Below are positions 54,677 to 64,000 of a stretch of DNA of 64,000 nucleotides, one piece after another. Position 1 is the first letter of the stretch. Each line of letters starts with the position of its first letter. The DNA is from Phialocephala subalpina. Lineage: Eukaryota > Ascomycota > Leotiomycetes > Helotiales > Mollisiaceae. Location of the stretch: assembly GCA_900073065.1 (NCBI GenBank), contig FJOG01000011.1, positions 124,001-188,000 of the forward strand. The letters are read 5' to 3'. A program made the position numbers and the translations under genes. The notes under the pieces were generated by a model. That model saw nothing but the letters and a program-made list of their open reading frames with translations, did no database searches and was not told the origin of the DNA.

Positions 54677-56119
54677 ATGAACGCGACTTCCAAGCGCCGG
54701 ATGGAAGGTTCTCAAGCCGAGCACGCAGAGAAAAGACACCGCCGCGATGGATCTGAAGGCCCCAGGTTAGATAGCAATGTCGTATTCTCCTTGGATCATC
54801 GAGTTCAAGGAGCTATCTCTGTTGAGAATCCTACCATCCCGACTACTCCAGAGGAAATGCTTCTGTTAGCACAATTTAGTTGTTACTAGCCGGTACTGAA
54901 AATTCTCGCCTCGCCTCCATCAACAGAAATATATGTGCTGATGGTAAAGGCTCTGACGGCTATGGCGTTGGACAACAGAGAAAAACGTGGCGTCCCTGCC
55001 TGTATCCTCTTGCCATTGTCCCGACATGGCTGGAACATTTTGCACGGGTATCAACCAGCGGGAGATGTGAAACAGGCAATGGAACAGGAGGTCATGGAGC
55101 AATTCAATCGACCCAGGTTTCCCCACATCTCATGGCGATTGAAGAGTGGCTGGACTGAAGTACCAAGAGGCTGGAGAAGTCGAATCATCACCAGCTGAAT
55201 TGCCATCCGGTTCAAATCACTTTCAGCAGAATCCCGAAGAGACTTTGCAACTGTTTCGTCGCTTGGGTATAGCAGCCGAAGCAGCACAGGAAGAAGTAAA
55301 TGAGAGGAAGCAGAAGCAGGAAAAGCGAGCAAAACTCAAGGCGGAACGCAGCAAATTACGACAGCATTTCAGTATCTCTTTCCAAGAATTAGTGTCCGAT
55401 GAGCAGGCACCTGCTTTATCTGTCATGAAAAGGTCCCAACACGGCTCAGGATTTACAGTGCTTTATGCAAGGCGACGAATGACGTTGTTGAAAAGACCCT
55501 GCATCAAATAAGCCTCGATGGGGCTCCCAATACAAAACATGAGCTTTCGTTAAAGCAGCTATTGAAAGCTTCCGAACCCGAGGTACTCGAGCCTGAATGG
55601 CCTATGCCGCTTTCGCAGCAATGCGCCGAGTTTTATGCCAACTGGCTAGACGGCTTTTGTCGTTTGGAGCCTTTCGTTGATTGGAGCCTTTCGTTGATGA
55701 TCTCGGAGCTGCTGATGTTGATCCTTGTGATCAAATTGTCAAACTTCAATGCGGACATCATTTGGGCTCCAGTGTCTAGAAAAGTTGATGGAAACGACTA
55801 GAGAATGGAAATGTCCAATGTATCTCACGGACATGCAGACGCCTGGCAAATATGACGAAATAAACCGTTCCGAGCGCAGTGGTTCAGCTGGGAGGAGAAA
55901 AGGGGACAAATGCACCCCACTAGAGAGATCAAGACGATTGCTCAGCTGAGAAAGTACGTACAGGATTTGTTTCAAGAAGAGACGGACGAATTCTGGCATC
56001 AGGCTTTGATGATGTGGGGTATTCGTCCCCCTTTTGCACAAAGTCTTAGGAGATCGGAATTTTTGGGGAAAGAGACCAGCGAACGCCGGAGGGATGTTAA
56101 CATGGCAGCGACTGGATGA
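54677..56119 (+). pseudogene. Degraded RING-like gene
   Basis: Fragments in changing frames form one protein-like series: MNATSKRRMEGSQAEHAEKR, then REKRGVPACILLPLSRHGWN, then EETLQLFRRLGIAAEAAQEE with a charged helix, and CAEFYANWLDGFCRLEPFVD. Next comes DPCDQIVKLQCGHHLGSS, followed out of frame by CLEKLMETTREWKCPMY and a C-terminal helix QLRKYVQDLFQEETDEFWHQ. The CGHH...C...CP pattern is a RING half, but the last Cys is Tyr (TAT at 55821-55823). Lesions include a 17-bp tandem duplication at 55664-55697 and a one-base loss near 55771. A possible intron lies near 54864-54926. The boundaries are approximate. Confidence 0.55.
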
Positions 56120-56598
56120 TCCTGATATCAAATAGAAGACCCTGCGTATGCCAGACATTTAGAAGAGGGGGCAGTAAGAGAAACACTGGGTCGACAGTAC
56201 AGACTTTCGATAAATGAATGCTATGTCTCGCGAGTCTTCTTCACAAGGTTAAACAAAAATTCTTGTGCAGAAACTCCGCATCGTGTAAGACAGCCTGGGT
56301 CATGTTGATTGAATAATGTTCTATGAATTGACTAAGAGTAATCAACGCACGCTATGTATGATTCTTTGCAGCTGTAGAAACTTGAAAATAAAAGTGAAGT
56401 TGGGCTGTCTCAGGCAAAGAGAAACAGTCCAACTGATGGATTCCTCCCTGCAAGTGACCGCGAATTGAACCCCTGCCCCACTACCTATTTCCTTCCTCGC
56501 ATACTTCTATGGATAGAAAATAATCAAAGGAATAATGATCCAGTGTCGCCCCACGGCCCGAAAATGTGCATCATTGTGAACGACAGTGGACAAATCGA
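56120..56598. other. Intergenic stretch
   Basis: 480 bp between converging genes. Nothing identified. Confidence 0.45.
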
Positions 56599-58008
56599 TC
56601 ATTGCTCTGAGTCACTCGGCTCCTCGCTCGAGGACCTGGACGAAATCTCGATCGGTTCCTCCATTTCCCCTCCCTCCCCAGCAGCCAAGTCATGGTGGTG
56701 AGATATCATCTCACGCAGCGCAGCCATCTGGTGGAGCACAGCCTTGTCATCGGCCAACAAAGTGCAGCGTCCCGTAGCTACAGCCCGCTCATCGTCCACA
56801 AAAATTTCCTCGAACCTATCTTTCAGGCTCATCAACTGAACTTCCACCAGCGTGATTCTTCGCTTCCTTATCCAGATAGTATCCCTGTTTGCCAGTGGAC
56901 CTACCTCCAGACGACCCGCTTGGAGATATCGCATGTCGACCTCCATGCCGAATCGCTTGATCGCGCCTTTCTTAGTGATGATTTTCAGAACTCGAGGAGC
57001 TAGCTTGCGAATAGCAGTCATCAACGGACCATGGTACCACAGAAAGTCTGCAAAGGTGATAGGAGTGCGTTCGACCCCCAATGCGGTGGTCGACATGCCA
57101 ATGCGTTGAGGGCTCATGACCAAGGTTAAGGAGGAGATGACTGCATTAGCTTTCGCGAGGGCAGCGATACCTTTGGCTGTTTTCTTGTGCCAGTCAAGGT
57201 TCCAGCAATCGTGAGAGCAGTCAATCACCAGATTGCGAAGGTTGGAGTGGTAGATGGTAGGGAGAAGGGCAGGTGCATCCAAGAGACGGAACTGGTAGGC
57301 AAGGTTGCGTAGGAGAGCTTGGAAGGTGTTATTTCGGTAGACGAATGCCGATGCTTCAATTGCGAATTGCTTGCAGACGAAGATGATGTTGTGGCCAACG
57401 TATGGGTTACGCTCGACAGCTGTCCAGTCCTGTTTCACCATGATGGGCTTTGGATAGATTAGCAGGTACTTGTAGATCTCCTCTCGAACTTCCAAGGCGA
57501 GACGGAGGATAGGTGAGCGGTTGGGACTGTTGGATCTGATTAGCTTCTTAACAGGCTGCAGACTCTGCATCTCTTCCATCATGCTCAACCATCTGTCCTC
57601 AGCATCTTGAAATGCGTTTGGGACTCGCCGAGCTCTCTGTTTCTTTCCGACAAGGGCTTTGATCGGCTGCTGCTCGGGAATACCCCAGGTATCTCTGCTC
57701 TCTCCGATCAGATTCTTCGCCAGATTGTTAAGGTATTCTTCGTCGATGTCATCATTCATCGTCGCCATTGAGAGCCTGAAGCGCTTTTTCTCCCTCTGGG
57801 CCTGGGTTGTAATGTTCCGGTCCCATGGTGCTACCTCTTCGAGTGAAGGTGATGTTGATGGTGCTTGTCGACGCTTCAATTGCTTGGGTGTCTTGGGTGC
57901 CTTAGGTGTTGAGGTTGCTTTCTTCTTGGTTGCAGGGTCGGTCGTAGGTTTGGAAGCCGCTCTTGTCTTGCGAGGTTTCGCTGCAACTGGAGCCTTCTTG
58001 GGAGGCAT
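56599..58008 (-). CDS. F-box/2EXR-like protein with basic N-terminus
   Basis: A single-exon 469-residue protein. The first 60 residues are rich in Lys, Pro, Ala and Thr (MPPKKAPVAAKPRKTRAASK), like a DNA-binding or nuclear-targeting tail. Near residue 165, SPILRLALEVREEIYKYLLI followed by YPKPI resembles the fungal 2EXR or F-box-like opening (L-P-x-E-x-R-x-x-I-Y). Later come IFVCKQFAIEASAFVYRNNT and a hydrophobic leucine-rich segment. The C-terminus is Ser/Glu-rich. Such proteins form large families in fungi and are thought to recruit substrates to ubiquitin ligases, but an actual Skp1-binding helix is not certain here. Confidence 0.7.
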   Translation of the reverse strand: MPPKKAPVAAKPRKTRAASKPTTDPATKKKATSTPKAPKTPKQLKRRQAPSTSPSLEEVAPWDRNITTQAQREKKRFRLSMATMNDDIDEEYLNNLAKNLIGESRDTWGIPEQQPIKALVGKKQRARRVPNAFQDAEDRWLSMMEEMQSLQPVKKLIRSNSPNRSPILRLALEVREEIYKYLLIYPKPIMVKQDWTAVERNPYVGHNIIFVCKQFAIEASAFVYRNNTFQALLRNLAYQFRLLDAPALLPTIYHSNLRNLVIDCSHDCWNLDWHKKTAKGIAALAKANAVISSLTLVMSPQRIGMSTTALGVERTPITFADFLWYHGPLMTAIRKLAPRVLKIITKKGAIKRFGMEVDMRYLQAGRLEVGPLANRDTIWIRKRRITLVEVQLMSLKDRFEEIFVDDERAVATGRCTLLADDKAVLHQMAALREMISHHHDLAAGEGGEMEEPIEISSRSSSEEPSDSEQ

Positions 58009-59615
58009 GTTGAGATTTGCGAGGGCGGTTCAAGGTATTGAAGGCGAGTCTCTAGAGTTGATGAATGAGCTAAATATAGACTTGAAAGCTGGAGAAGAAA
58101 GGTGCATTGGGTCGCTTCTTGAAGGGATGATGTTGAAGAGTACTGTACACTTACTTCGAATTAGGTCGACGTTGCAAGAGTTCGAAGTTCATAAAGATGA
58201 ACGTGAAGGATACCTGGTTGTTGGTAGGCTGATGGTGAGCGAGTAAATGTGAACGAGTGGCACGATGCAGATGAGCCGAAAGATGCCAGGTTTTGATGTC
58301 GGGGCTACTGGTGGAGTAGCAGATAGGGAAGAAGTAGATTTGGCCCTTGTTGAATCTGAAGAAGTTGAAGGATTGTAGTGTTGACTAGGATTTGATGCGT
58401 GTCAAATAAGTTCGGGGGGATAGGACGAGGCAAAGCTAGCTAGCTACAGTAGACACTGGTTGTTTGTTGACCCGTGCTTAGAAGAACCAAATATTTTGGG
58501 ACTTTTTCGCAACCAAAAGTTGTCACTATGGTCCAAGAATTAGTGACGACTTAAGATCCTTATCCGTTCAATTTCAAGGGAGTAGAAATTGTTCCAGTAG
58601 TTGAGGACAAAGTGTTATTTGATGAGTCAGCTTTGGTCAAACTCAAATTGCAAGAGGTGGTTGCTAGGTCGAGAATGAAATGCTGCCGGGTCCTAATTTT
58701 GGTAAAGCGCAGTCTCTCGTCAAGTCAATGGACTCTAGAAGTCTTCGGAAAGTCAGCCCAAGGTTGATTTCCAGTCTCATTATCCCCGCGAGTTGGATTT
58801 CATTCTTGTCTTCTGGCTACGCACTTCCACTTCGCGCGCTGGACGAGGACTGTACAGTCGCTAATTATGTCTTCAAAGTTAAGAAGAGCATTTGAGCCCA
58901 TGCAGTCAGCAGTAAGGAACAGACATTTAGCAAGGCTCATTGCAGCTTGCAATCAGGTAGACCGAAGTCTTCCTGCGCTAATCTTGACTGAGCGTGGTAA
59001 GTCCTTAAATCTTGAAACGCCAAAAAGGAGACCCGCGAAGTGGATATCTGCTTATGAAAAGAGGGATATGACAGCCTCAGAGCCATTTCTAAGGTACTCT
59101 AGTTATAATCACAGCAGAATTTAAGGCCTTCAGTATACTTAAAACTGGTGCAAGCTAGATCGAAGCATCGTGAAACAACTGAACGTGTGGTTGCAAAGTG
59201 GTAAAATCATTAAGCGCTCTTGATAAAAGAACGAGTTGCAGATTTTTGCATGCTGGAAACAATGTCCTAACACCACGAAGGCCCCTCAAGCTCTAGTCAA
59301 TGTCCGAATAGCAAGGCTTTAGGCACCATAGGGTGTCCTCTTGTATTGATGTCTGCGCCACTCGGTATTATTTGAGCTGACTTCAGATTCCTTCTAGTCC
59401 GTACACCCACTTCTAGTGCAAGGACACAGTGTACCTTCAACTCTGATCCGGAATCTTGTCTTTGCGAAGGACCTCGACCGTTGCGACTCGAGGTGGCGAG
59501 CATTGACGTTGGGAAAGGTCAGTCACGTGTAAGATCCACTTTACCAGCCTCATTGTGGCGCTCATGATTTGTCTCGACTTCAATCGCATGAACAAATTTC
59601 TTCGCTGTCCATACA
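58009..59615. other. Intergenic stretch of 1.6 kb
   Basis: No supported gene on either strand. The stretch starts with the promoter of the F-box-like gene and ends with that of the acetyltransferase. Short frames here have no recognisable features. Confidence 0.45.
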
Positions 59616-60592
59616 ATGTTGATCAACAGAAATACAGGTACGTCTATTATCGAATGCGAGATTCTTGATGTTTCATGCCCTTAGTTGAAAGCACTATGCA
59701 TATCCTTTGCGTTGAAGAAATCTGGGTTTTCTGACCTTTAGCTACCTCTTTGCAGGTCGCACTGACCCCTACACGCGTCTTGTCTCTGCATATCTCTTCG
59801 ATCAGTCAACTTCTTACTTTTTAATACCTGATTGAGTCCTTTACACTGATAGATTCTAGTTATTTCCACATCCTCGGTCCTCCTGGTGCCTTACGAATCA
59901 TCTCACGTTTCGACCTATCACGAATGGATGAAAGATGAGGTGAGGTTCTTTCCCAGAATTCATATACGACGTTCTCACCGAATCAGGAAATCCAAGAAGC
60001 CACGGCTTCTGAACCTTTGTCCCTACAAGAAGAATATTCTATGCAAGCAAGCTGGCGTGCGGACCACGACAAGCTGACCTTCATCGCTTGCATGCCGTCG
60101 TCTCTAGCATCAGTCAAGGCAGGCGAATGCGACGCACCAGACCGCATGATCGGAGATGTCAATCTGTTTCTCTCTCCAGCAGACGAAGACGAAGAGGGTT
60201 GCATTGGCGAATTGGAGCTCATGATCGCGCCGAAAGACTCCCGAAGGCAAGGATACGGTCGTGCTACGATACTCACTTTCTTGCACTACATCCAGCTTCA
60301 TCTCGATGGACTTCTGGCCGAGTACAAATCCAAATTGGGACTGGATAAGATGAAGCTGCTCCAGCTGAAGGTCAAGATTGGCAGCAAGAACGACAAAAGC
60401 ATCAAGCTCTTTGAGAGCCTCGGATTCATCAAGATCGGGGAAAGCCCTAATTACTTCGGAGAGTTTGAGTTGGTATTCGAGGGCTTCCTTGATGATGAGA
60501 GGACAAGAAGTTTAATGGATCGGTACAAGGTCTTGGATTTCCGAGAAATGCAGTATCACGAGCGTGTACCTCTTAGCGCCATCTTGCATTAA
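59616..60592 (+). CDS. N-acetyltransferase of NAT9 type (GNAT family)
   Basis: Three exons, 59616-59637, 59860-59939 and 59987-60592, giving 235 residues. The joined protein begins MLINRNTVISTSSVLLVPYE and continues HEWMKDEEIQEATASEPLSL with QEEYSMQASWR, the conserved NAT9 opening. The acetyl-CoA binding motif follows in ELMIAPKDSRRQGYGRATIL, and then KIGSKNDKSIKLFESLGF and IKIGESPNYFGEFELVF. NAT9 enzymes are GNAT proteins, and one animal member has been linked to microtubule stability. The first intron (222 nt) is long and could hide another small exon, although the join at GTT (Val) is in frame. Confidence 0.88.
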
Positions 60593-60959
60593 TGCACGCG
60601 CTGCCTGGGTCTGCCTCAGAGGATTAGCGAATCGGTGCTCTAATCTTTTTAGTCCGTGGGGAGAGACAATGTACGTCGAATGTTTTCTTACATGTTCTTA
60701 CACATCGCAAAGGGATTCGAGGTCCAAAGACTCTCATATGCCATCGGAAACGGGCTGGCCGATGCCGCTCTCACCTGTGCAGGCTGACCAATGCAAAATC
60801 GAATTTCTAACTCGATTGAAGGGAGTTTGAGGATCTCTGTCAGCGACAGCTAAGCCAGCGCGGATCATTCCCCCGCTTCTGCATTATATGTCCTTCAACT
60901 TGCTTTCCTCATCAAGATGAAGTCATCATACTAGAATCTTATTGGCTCCCGCTCTCATC
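60593..60959. other. Short intergenic stretch
   Basis: About 370 bp between two plus-strand genes, with no gene. It presumably holds the promoter of the dehydrogenase-like gene. Confidence 0.45.
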
Positions 60960-62047
60960 ATGAAAGCAATTGTACTGAATGGAACCAGTACTACGGTAGT
61001 GGACTCTCGACCCATACCCAAGCTCCGAGACGACTACGTTCTCATCAAAACTGTCGCTGTCGCTTTAAACCCAACAGATGCGAAGGCAATTGCACAAGGT
61101 CGCGGAGCCAAGAATGGGCTTTCTGGTTGCGACTTCTCTGGCATTGTCGAAGAAGTCGGCCCCAGCGTCACGAAGCCATGGAGGAAGGGAGATAGAGTCT
61201 TTGGCTGCACCCATGGTGCCAACAGCTCCAATGCCGAGGATGGGGCTTTTGCAGAGATCATTGTCGCGAAAGGGGACACTTGCATGACGATCCCTGACGG
61301 GGTGAGCTTTGAGGAAGCAGCCACTATCGGCGTGAGCGCTATCACATGCGGTCAAGGTCTTCTCCAGACCATGAAGTTGAATCTTCCCAACAACCCAATC
61401 TTGGATACGAGATATATTTTGATCTATGGAGGTAGCACCTCGGCAGGAACTCTTGCTATCCAATATGCCAAATTGTATGTCTCTTACCAGCACACTTTTA
61501 AAGAAGCTAATCATCAAATAGGGCTGGGTACTCAGTACTTGCGACATGTTCTCCTCGGAATGTCGAACTTGTCAAGTCACGCGGTGCAGAAGCTGTCTTC
61601 GACTACAATGACCCGGTATGCGGGCAGCAAATATACGAACACACGAAAGGCGATCTCCAGCTGGTCTGGGACACAATCGGCTCCGAACAAGGAATTCAGA
61701 TCTGCATGACAGCTCTCTCGACGAAGCCTGGCTGCCGATACGGAACGATTCTACTCAACGAGATACCACGAAAGGACGTTCTATGCACTAGCAGTGTCTT
61801 GATGACTTTTCCTGGCGAAGAATTTGATCTGTTTGGCAAGCATTTTCCGGCGAGTGCTGAGGATTTTGAGTTTGCGAAAATATTCACAGGGTTGACGGAG
61901 AAGCTTTTGGCCGAAGGAAAATTGAAACCTCATCCAGTGAAGCTCTGCGAAGGTGGTCTGCAGGGAGTCTTGGATGGTTTAAATCTGGTCAGAGATGGGA
62001 AAGTGAGCGGTGTCAAATTGGTTTACCGAGTTGCTGATACACCTTGA
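60960..62047 (+). CDS. MDR-family oxidoreductase (trans-enoyl-reductase-like, no zinc site)
   Basis: Two exons, 60960-61474 and 61522-62047, with a 47-nt intron, giving 346 residues. It starts MKAIVLNGTSTTVVDSRPIP, has NPTDAKAI, GCDFSGIVEEVGPSVTKPWR, GDRVFGCTHG and the Rossmann stretch YILIYGGSTSAGTLAIQYAK followed by SVLATCSPRNVELVKSRGA. These are the hallmarks of zinc-independent medium-chain dehydrogenases of the type used as trans-acting enoyl reductases with fungal polyketide synthases, but many relatives have other roles. No polyketide synthase or other cluster gene is in the window. The upstream TTG at 60942 is not used as a start here. Confidence 0.87.
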
Positions 62048-62560
62048 GATGAGCTGCTATGATGGCTATGGCAAGACAGCACATTCGAGAGTCGAGAGTT
62101 GTTGGTTTTCCGATATTTTTTAATATGCAATATTTGAGATCTTGTTATGTCGTGAATTTCTCCGACGTTTGAAGCTTTTGTTGCATGTTTTCTACCCCTG
62201 TTCTGCAGACGGGTCTCGGCGGAGGGTCGGCGTTTAGCAGGAGACGTGTCCACAAACCTGCATACCCTTCAAAGCCTCATTCGGTAGTTGGGCGAGGCTT
62301 GCTTTGAATGGTCGTCGAGTGCGAACCAGCCAATAGCTGAAGCGCCCATCTTGTACTCCGTACCAAAAGATATTACTCCAACCTGCTACACGTCGGCCCC
62401 AACCCACCAGCTGATGTGAGGTTGGTCACCAACAGACCAAATATATGCCCTAGATTTCTCGAAAGCAGAAACTTCCACATTTTCAAATTGAGAGAAGCCA
62501 GCTTGCTCTAGTCGAATATCAGTTGCCCTTGACACTTGAGCAAGTCAATCACTTCTCAAG
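62048..62560. other. Intergenic stretch
   Basis: 510 bp between the dehydrogenase-like gene and the right-hand HET gene, both on the plus strand. It is the probable HET promoter. No gene seen. Confidence 0.45.
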
Positions 62561-64000
62561 ATGAGCCAGCCCCCGAAGCCCTTCAAAATCTTGAAGGATG
62601 TGCTGCAAATAGCGGAGAGTGTCAGGGGTACTATGCGCAAGGTTGAAAGCTTGAAATGCAATGTACAGGAAGCTGCTACCAAAGTTAGAGATTTATCGCG
62701 CCTTCAGTTGCTCCAGAACGCGCCCTCTCGCGGGCCTGCTGCACCTGCCACTAAGCCTCTAAATCCTGGAACTTGTGATGGGTGTGGCAATCTCACGTCC
62801 CTCCTTTACAGCACGAATGGAGAAAGGTTGGAGAGAGGCGCCTCTCTTGATTGTCATTCGTGCGCACTCATTCGAAAGGGTGTTGCACAATATTTCGAAC
62901 TCTCACCAGAGATTAAGTTTTACTTGCACTCGAGGGAAAGAGCATCTTTGTTTGCTGAGAGTGACAAAAGATGCATTGAATTTTATACCGAAGAAGGTGT
63001 GTCTTTTTGTTATCATCTCCAACTTATCCGGGACTTTCTTGTCAGCCAACACTCTCCAATAGATCACTTGCTTTGAACATGTTGCTAACTTCTAATCTGC
63101 AGGCTATCCAAACCCAGTGCCAGCTATTAAACCCGCTAGGGCACTATCGCCATCATTTTCACAGGAGAACTTACAACTTCTGTCGCAATGGCTCCAAAAT
63201 TGCGTAGCTGAGCACCCGACATGCATGCAAAAATCATCAGCCCTACCAACACGCGTGCTATCCGTAGGGTCAAGTACACAGAAGCCGTACTTGTATGAAA
63301 CCCGAGGCGAAGAAGCTTGGTATGTGGCCTTGAGTCACTGCTGGGGGCCTCCAACCCATCGACCCTTGACAACGACGAAAACCTCACTGTCCTCGCACAT
63401 GCAATCGATCCCACTGTCTATGATGCCGCAGACTTTCCTTGATGCGATCCTTGTGACTCGAAAGCTTGGCATCGAATTCATTTGGATCGACTCTTTGTGC
63501 ATTGTGCAAGACGATGCCGAAGATTGGGCAAAAGAGGCAGCGCGTATGAGCACGGTTTATCAGAATGCGATTCTGACGATTGCAGCCGATGGAGCGAAGG
63601 ATAGTACTTGCGGTCTCTTCGAGCCAGTCAGCAAGAGGCTCTATCCTGGCTCGGTACCAATCGGTCACTCAGGAGACACGGATACGTCCCTGGTATATGC
63701 TCGAGAGATTGAAAGAGACTTTTTGGTCAGGCAAATCACATTTCCTGGGCAACAAAGAGACCTTTTGCATCACCGAGCATGGGTACTTCAGGAGTGGTTA
63801 CTGTCTCCAAGACTCGTACACTTTTGTGTAGGAGAGCTGCTTTGGGAATGTCACACTGTTCTGCAGTGCGAGTGTCAAGTCCTTCCTACTTCGGCCGATA
63901 CGAAGCGAATGCATCATGAAGGCTTCGCCAGATCGGATTTCTTTCCTAAAGTTGAGAAGAACGAAGGCCAGTCAGACCTCGATTGGCGACATGTGGTGCA
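62561..64000 (+). CDS. Heterokaryon incompatibility (HET) domain protein, 3' end cut by window edge
   Basis: Exon 1 (62561-62996) encodes an N-terminal region with the pair CDGCGN...LDCHSCALIRKG, a common zinc-finger-like start in fungal HET proteins. A 106-nt intron (62997-63102, GTGTGT donor, CTGCAG acceptor) leads to exon 2. There the HET motifs appear: EEAWYVALSHCWGPPTHRPL, then GIEFIWIDSLCIVQDDAEDW, then YQNAILTIAADGAKDSTCGL and QRDLLHHRAWVLQEWLLSPR. The reading frame is open to the right edge, so the C-terminus is missing. HET proteins control non-self recognition after hyphal fusion; the partner here is unknown. Confidence 0.92.

Overview
The window looks like nuclear DNA of a filamentous ascomycete (Pezizomycotina). 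The evidence is: genes with short introns (mostly 46-60 nt, GTAAGT-like donors, CTGAC/CTAAC branch sites, CAG/TAG acceptors), spacious intergenic regions on both strands, two heterokaryon-incompatibility (HET) genes, a fungal-type vacuolar cation-chloride cotransporter and secreted glycoproteins of fungal type. A Leotiomycetes-like origin is a guess from protein style only. All exon structures were assembled by hand from splice signals and frame continuity. The spliced length is a multiple of three wherever it was summed.

Layout. 1-8.2 kb: a HET gene cut by the left edge (minus), a flavin-reductase-like protein (minus), a multipass membrane protein (plus), a secreted protein of unknown function (minus) and a DUF1989 protein (minus). 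8.2-16.3 kb: a gene-poor stretch with one doubtful small secreted ORF, a frameshifted DUF1810 gene, a secreted BNR/sialidase-like glycoprotein, a nitronate monooxygenase and a disordered serine-rich protein. 16.8-29.9 kb is the housekeeping core: taxilin, the mitochondrial presequence protease Cym1/PreP, ornithine decarboxylase with a long twice-spliced leader, a 3'-5' exonuclease-domain protein and LSM5. 30-34.8 kb holds small orphan genes, a truncated tandem paralog, a frameshifted orphan and a 2.2-kb gene-free stretch. 34.8-39.3 kb: the RNA polymerase II subunit Rpb11, a second nitronate monooxygenase, and an M28 aminopeptidase gene broken by a nonsense codon and a frameshift. 39.9-47.6 kb: a divergent pair of vacuole-type transporters (Vhc1-like cation-chloride cotransporter and Avt-type amino acid transporter) around one 0.7-kb promoter region. 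48.3-49.4 kb: a TTGGACGG repeat field and a perfect 250-bp tandem duplication over a GPI-anchor-like exon. 50-64 kb: DNA polymerase delta subunit 2, a small membrane protein, two decaying RING-like genes, an F-box/2EXR-like protein, a NAT9-type acetyltransferase, an enoyl-reductase-like MDR enzyme and a second HET gene running off the right edge.

No coherent new pathway or defence system is visible. The unusual material is gene decay (nonsense, frameshift and tandem-duplication lesions), the duplication whose edge lies exactly on a 5' splice site, the AUG-free ornithine decarboxylase leader with uORFs confined to its introns, and the paired vacuolar transporters. Three frameshifts lie at or beside G/C runs in minus-strand genes, so assembly error must be excluded before those genes are called pseudogenes.
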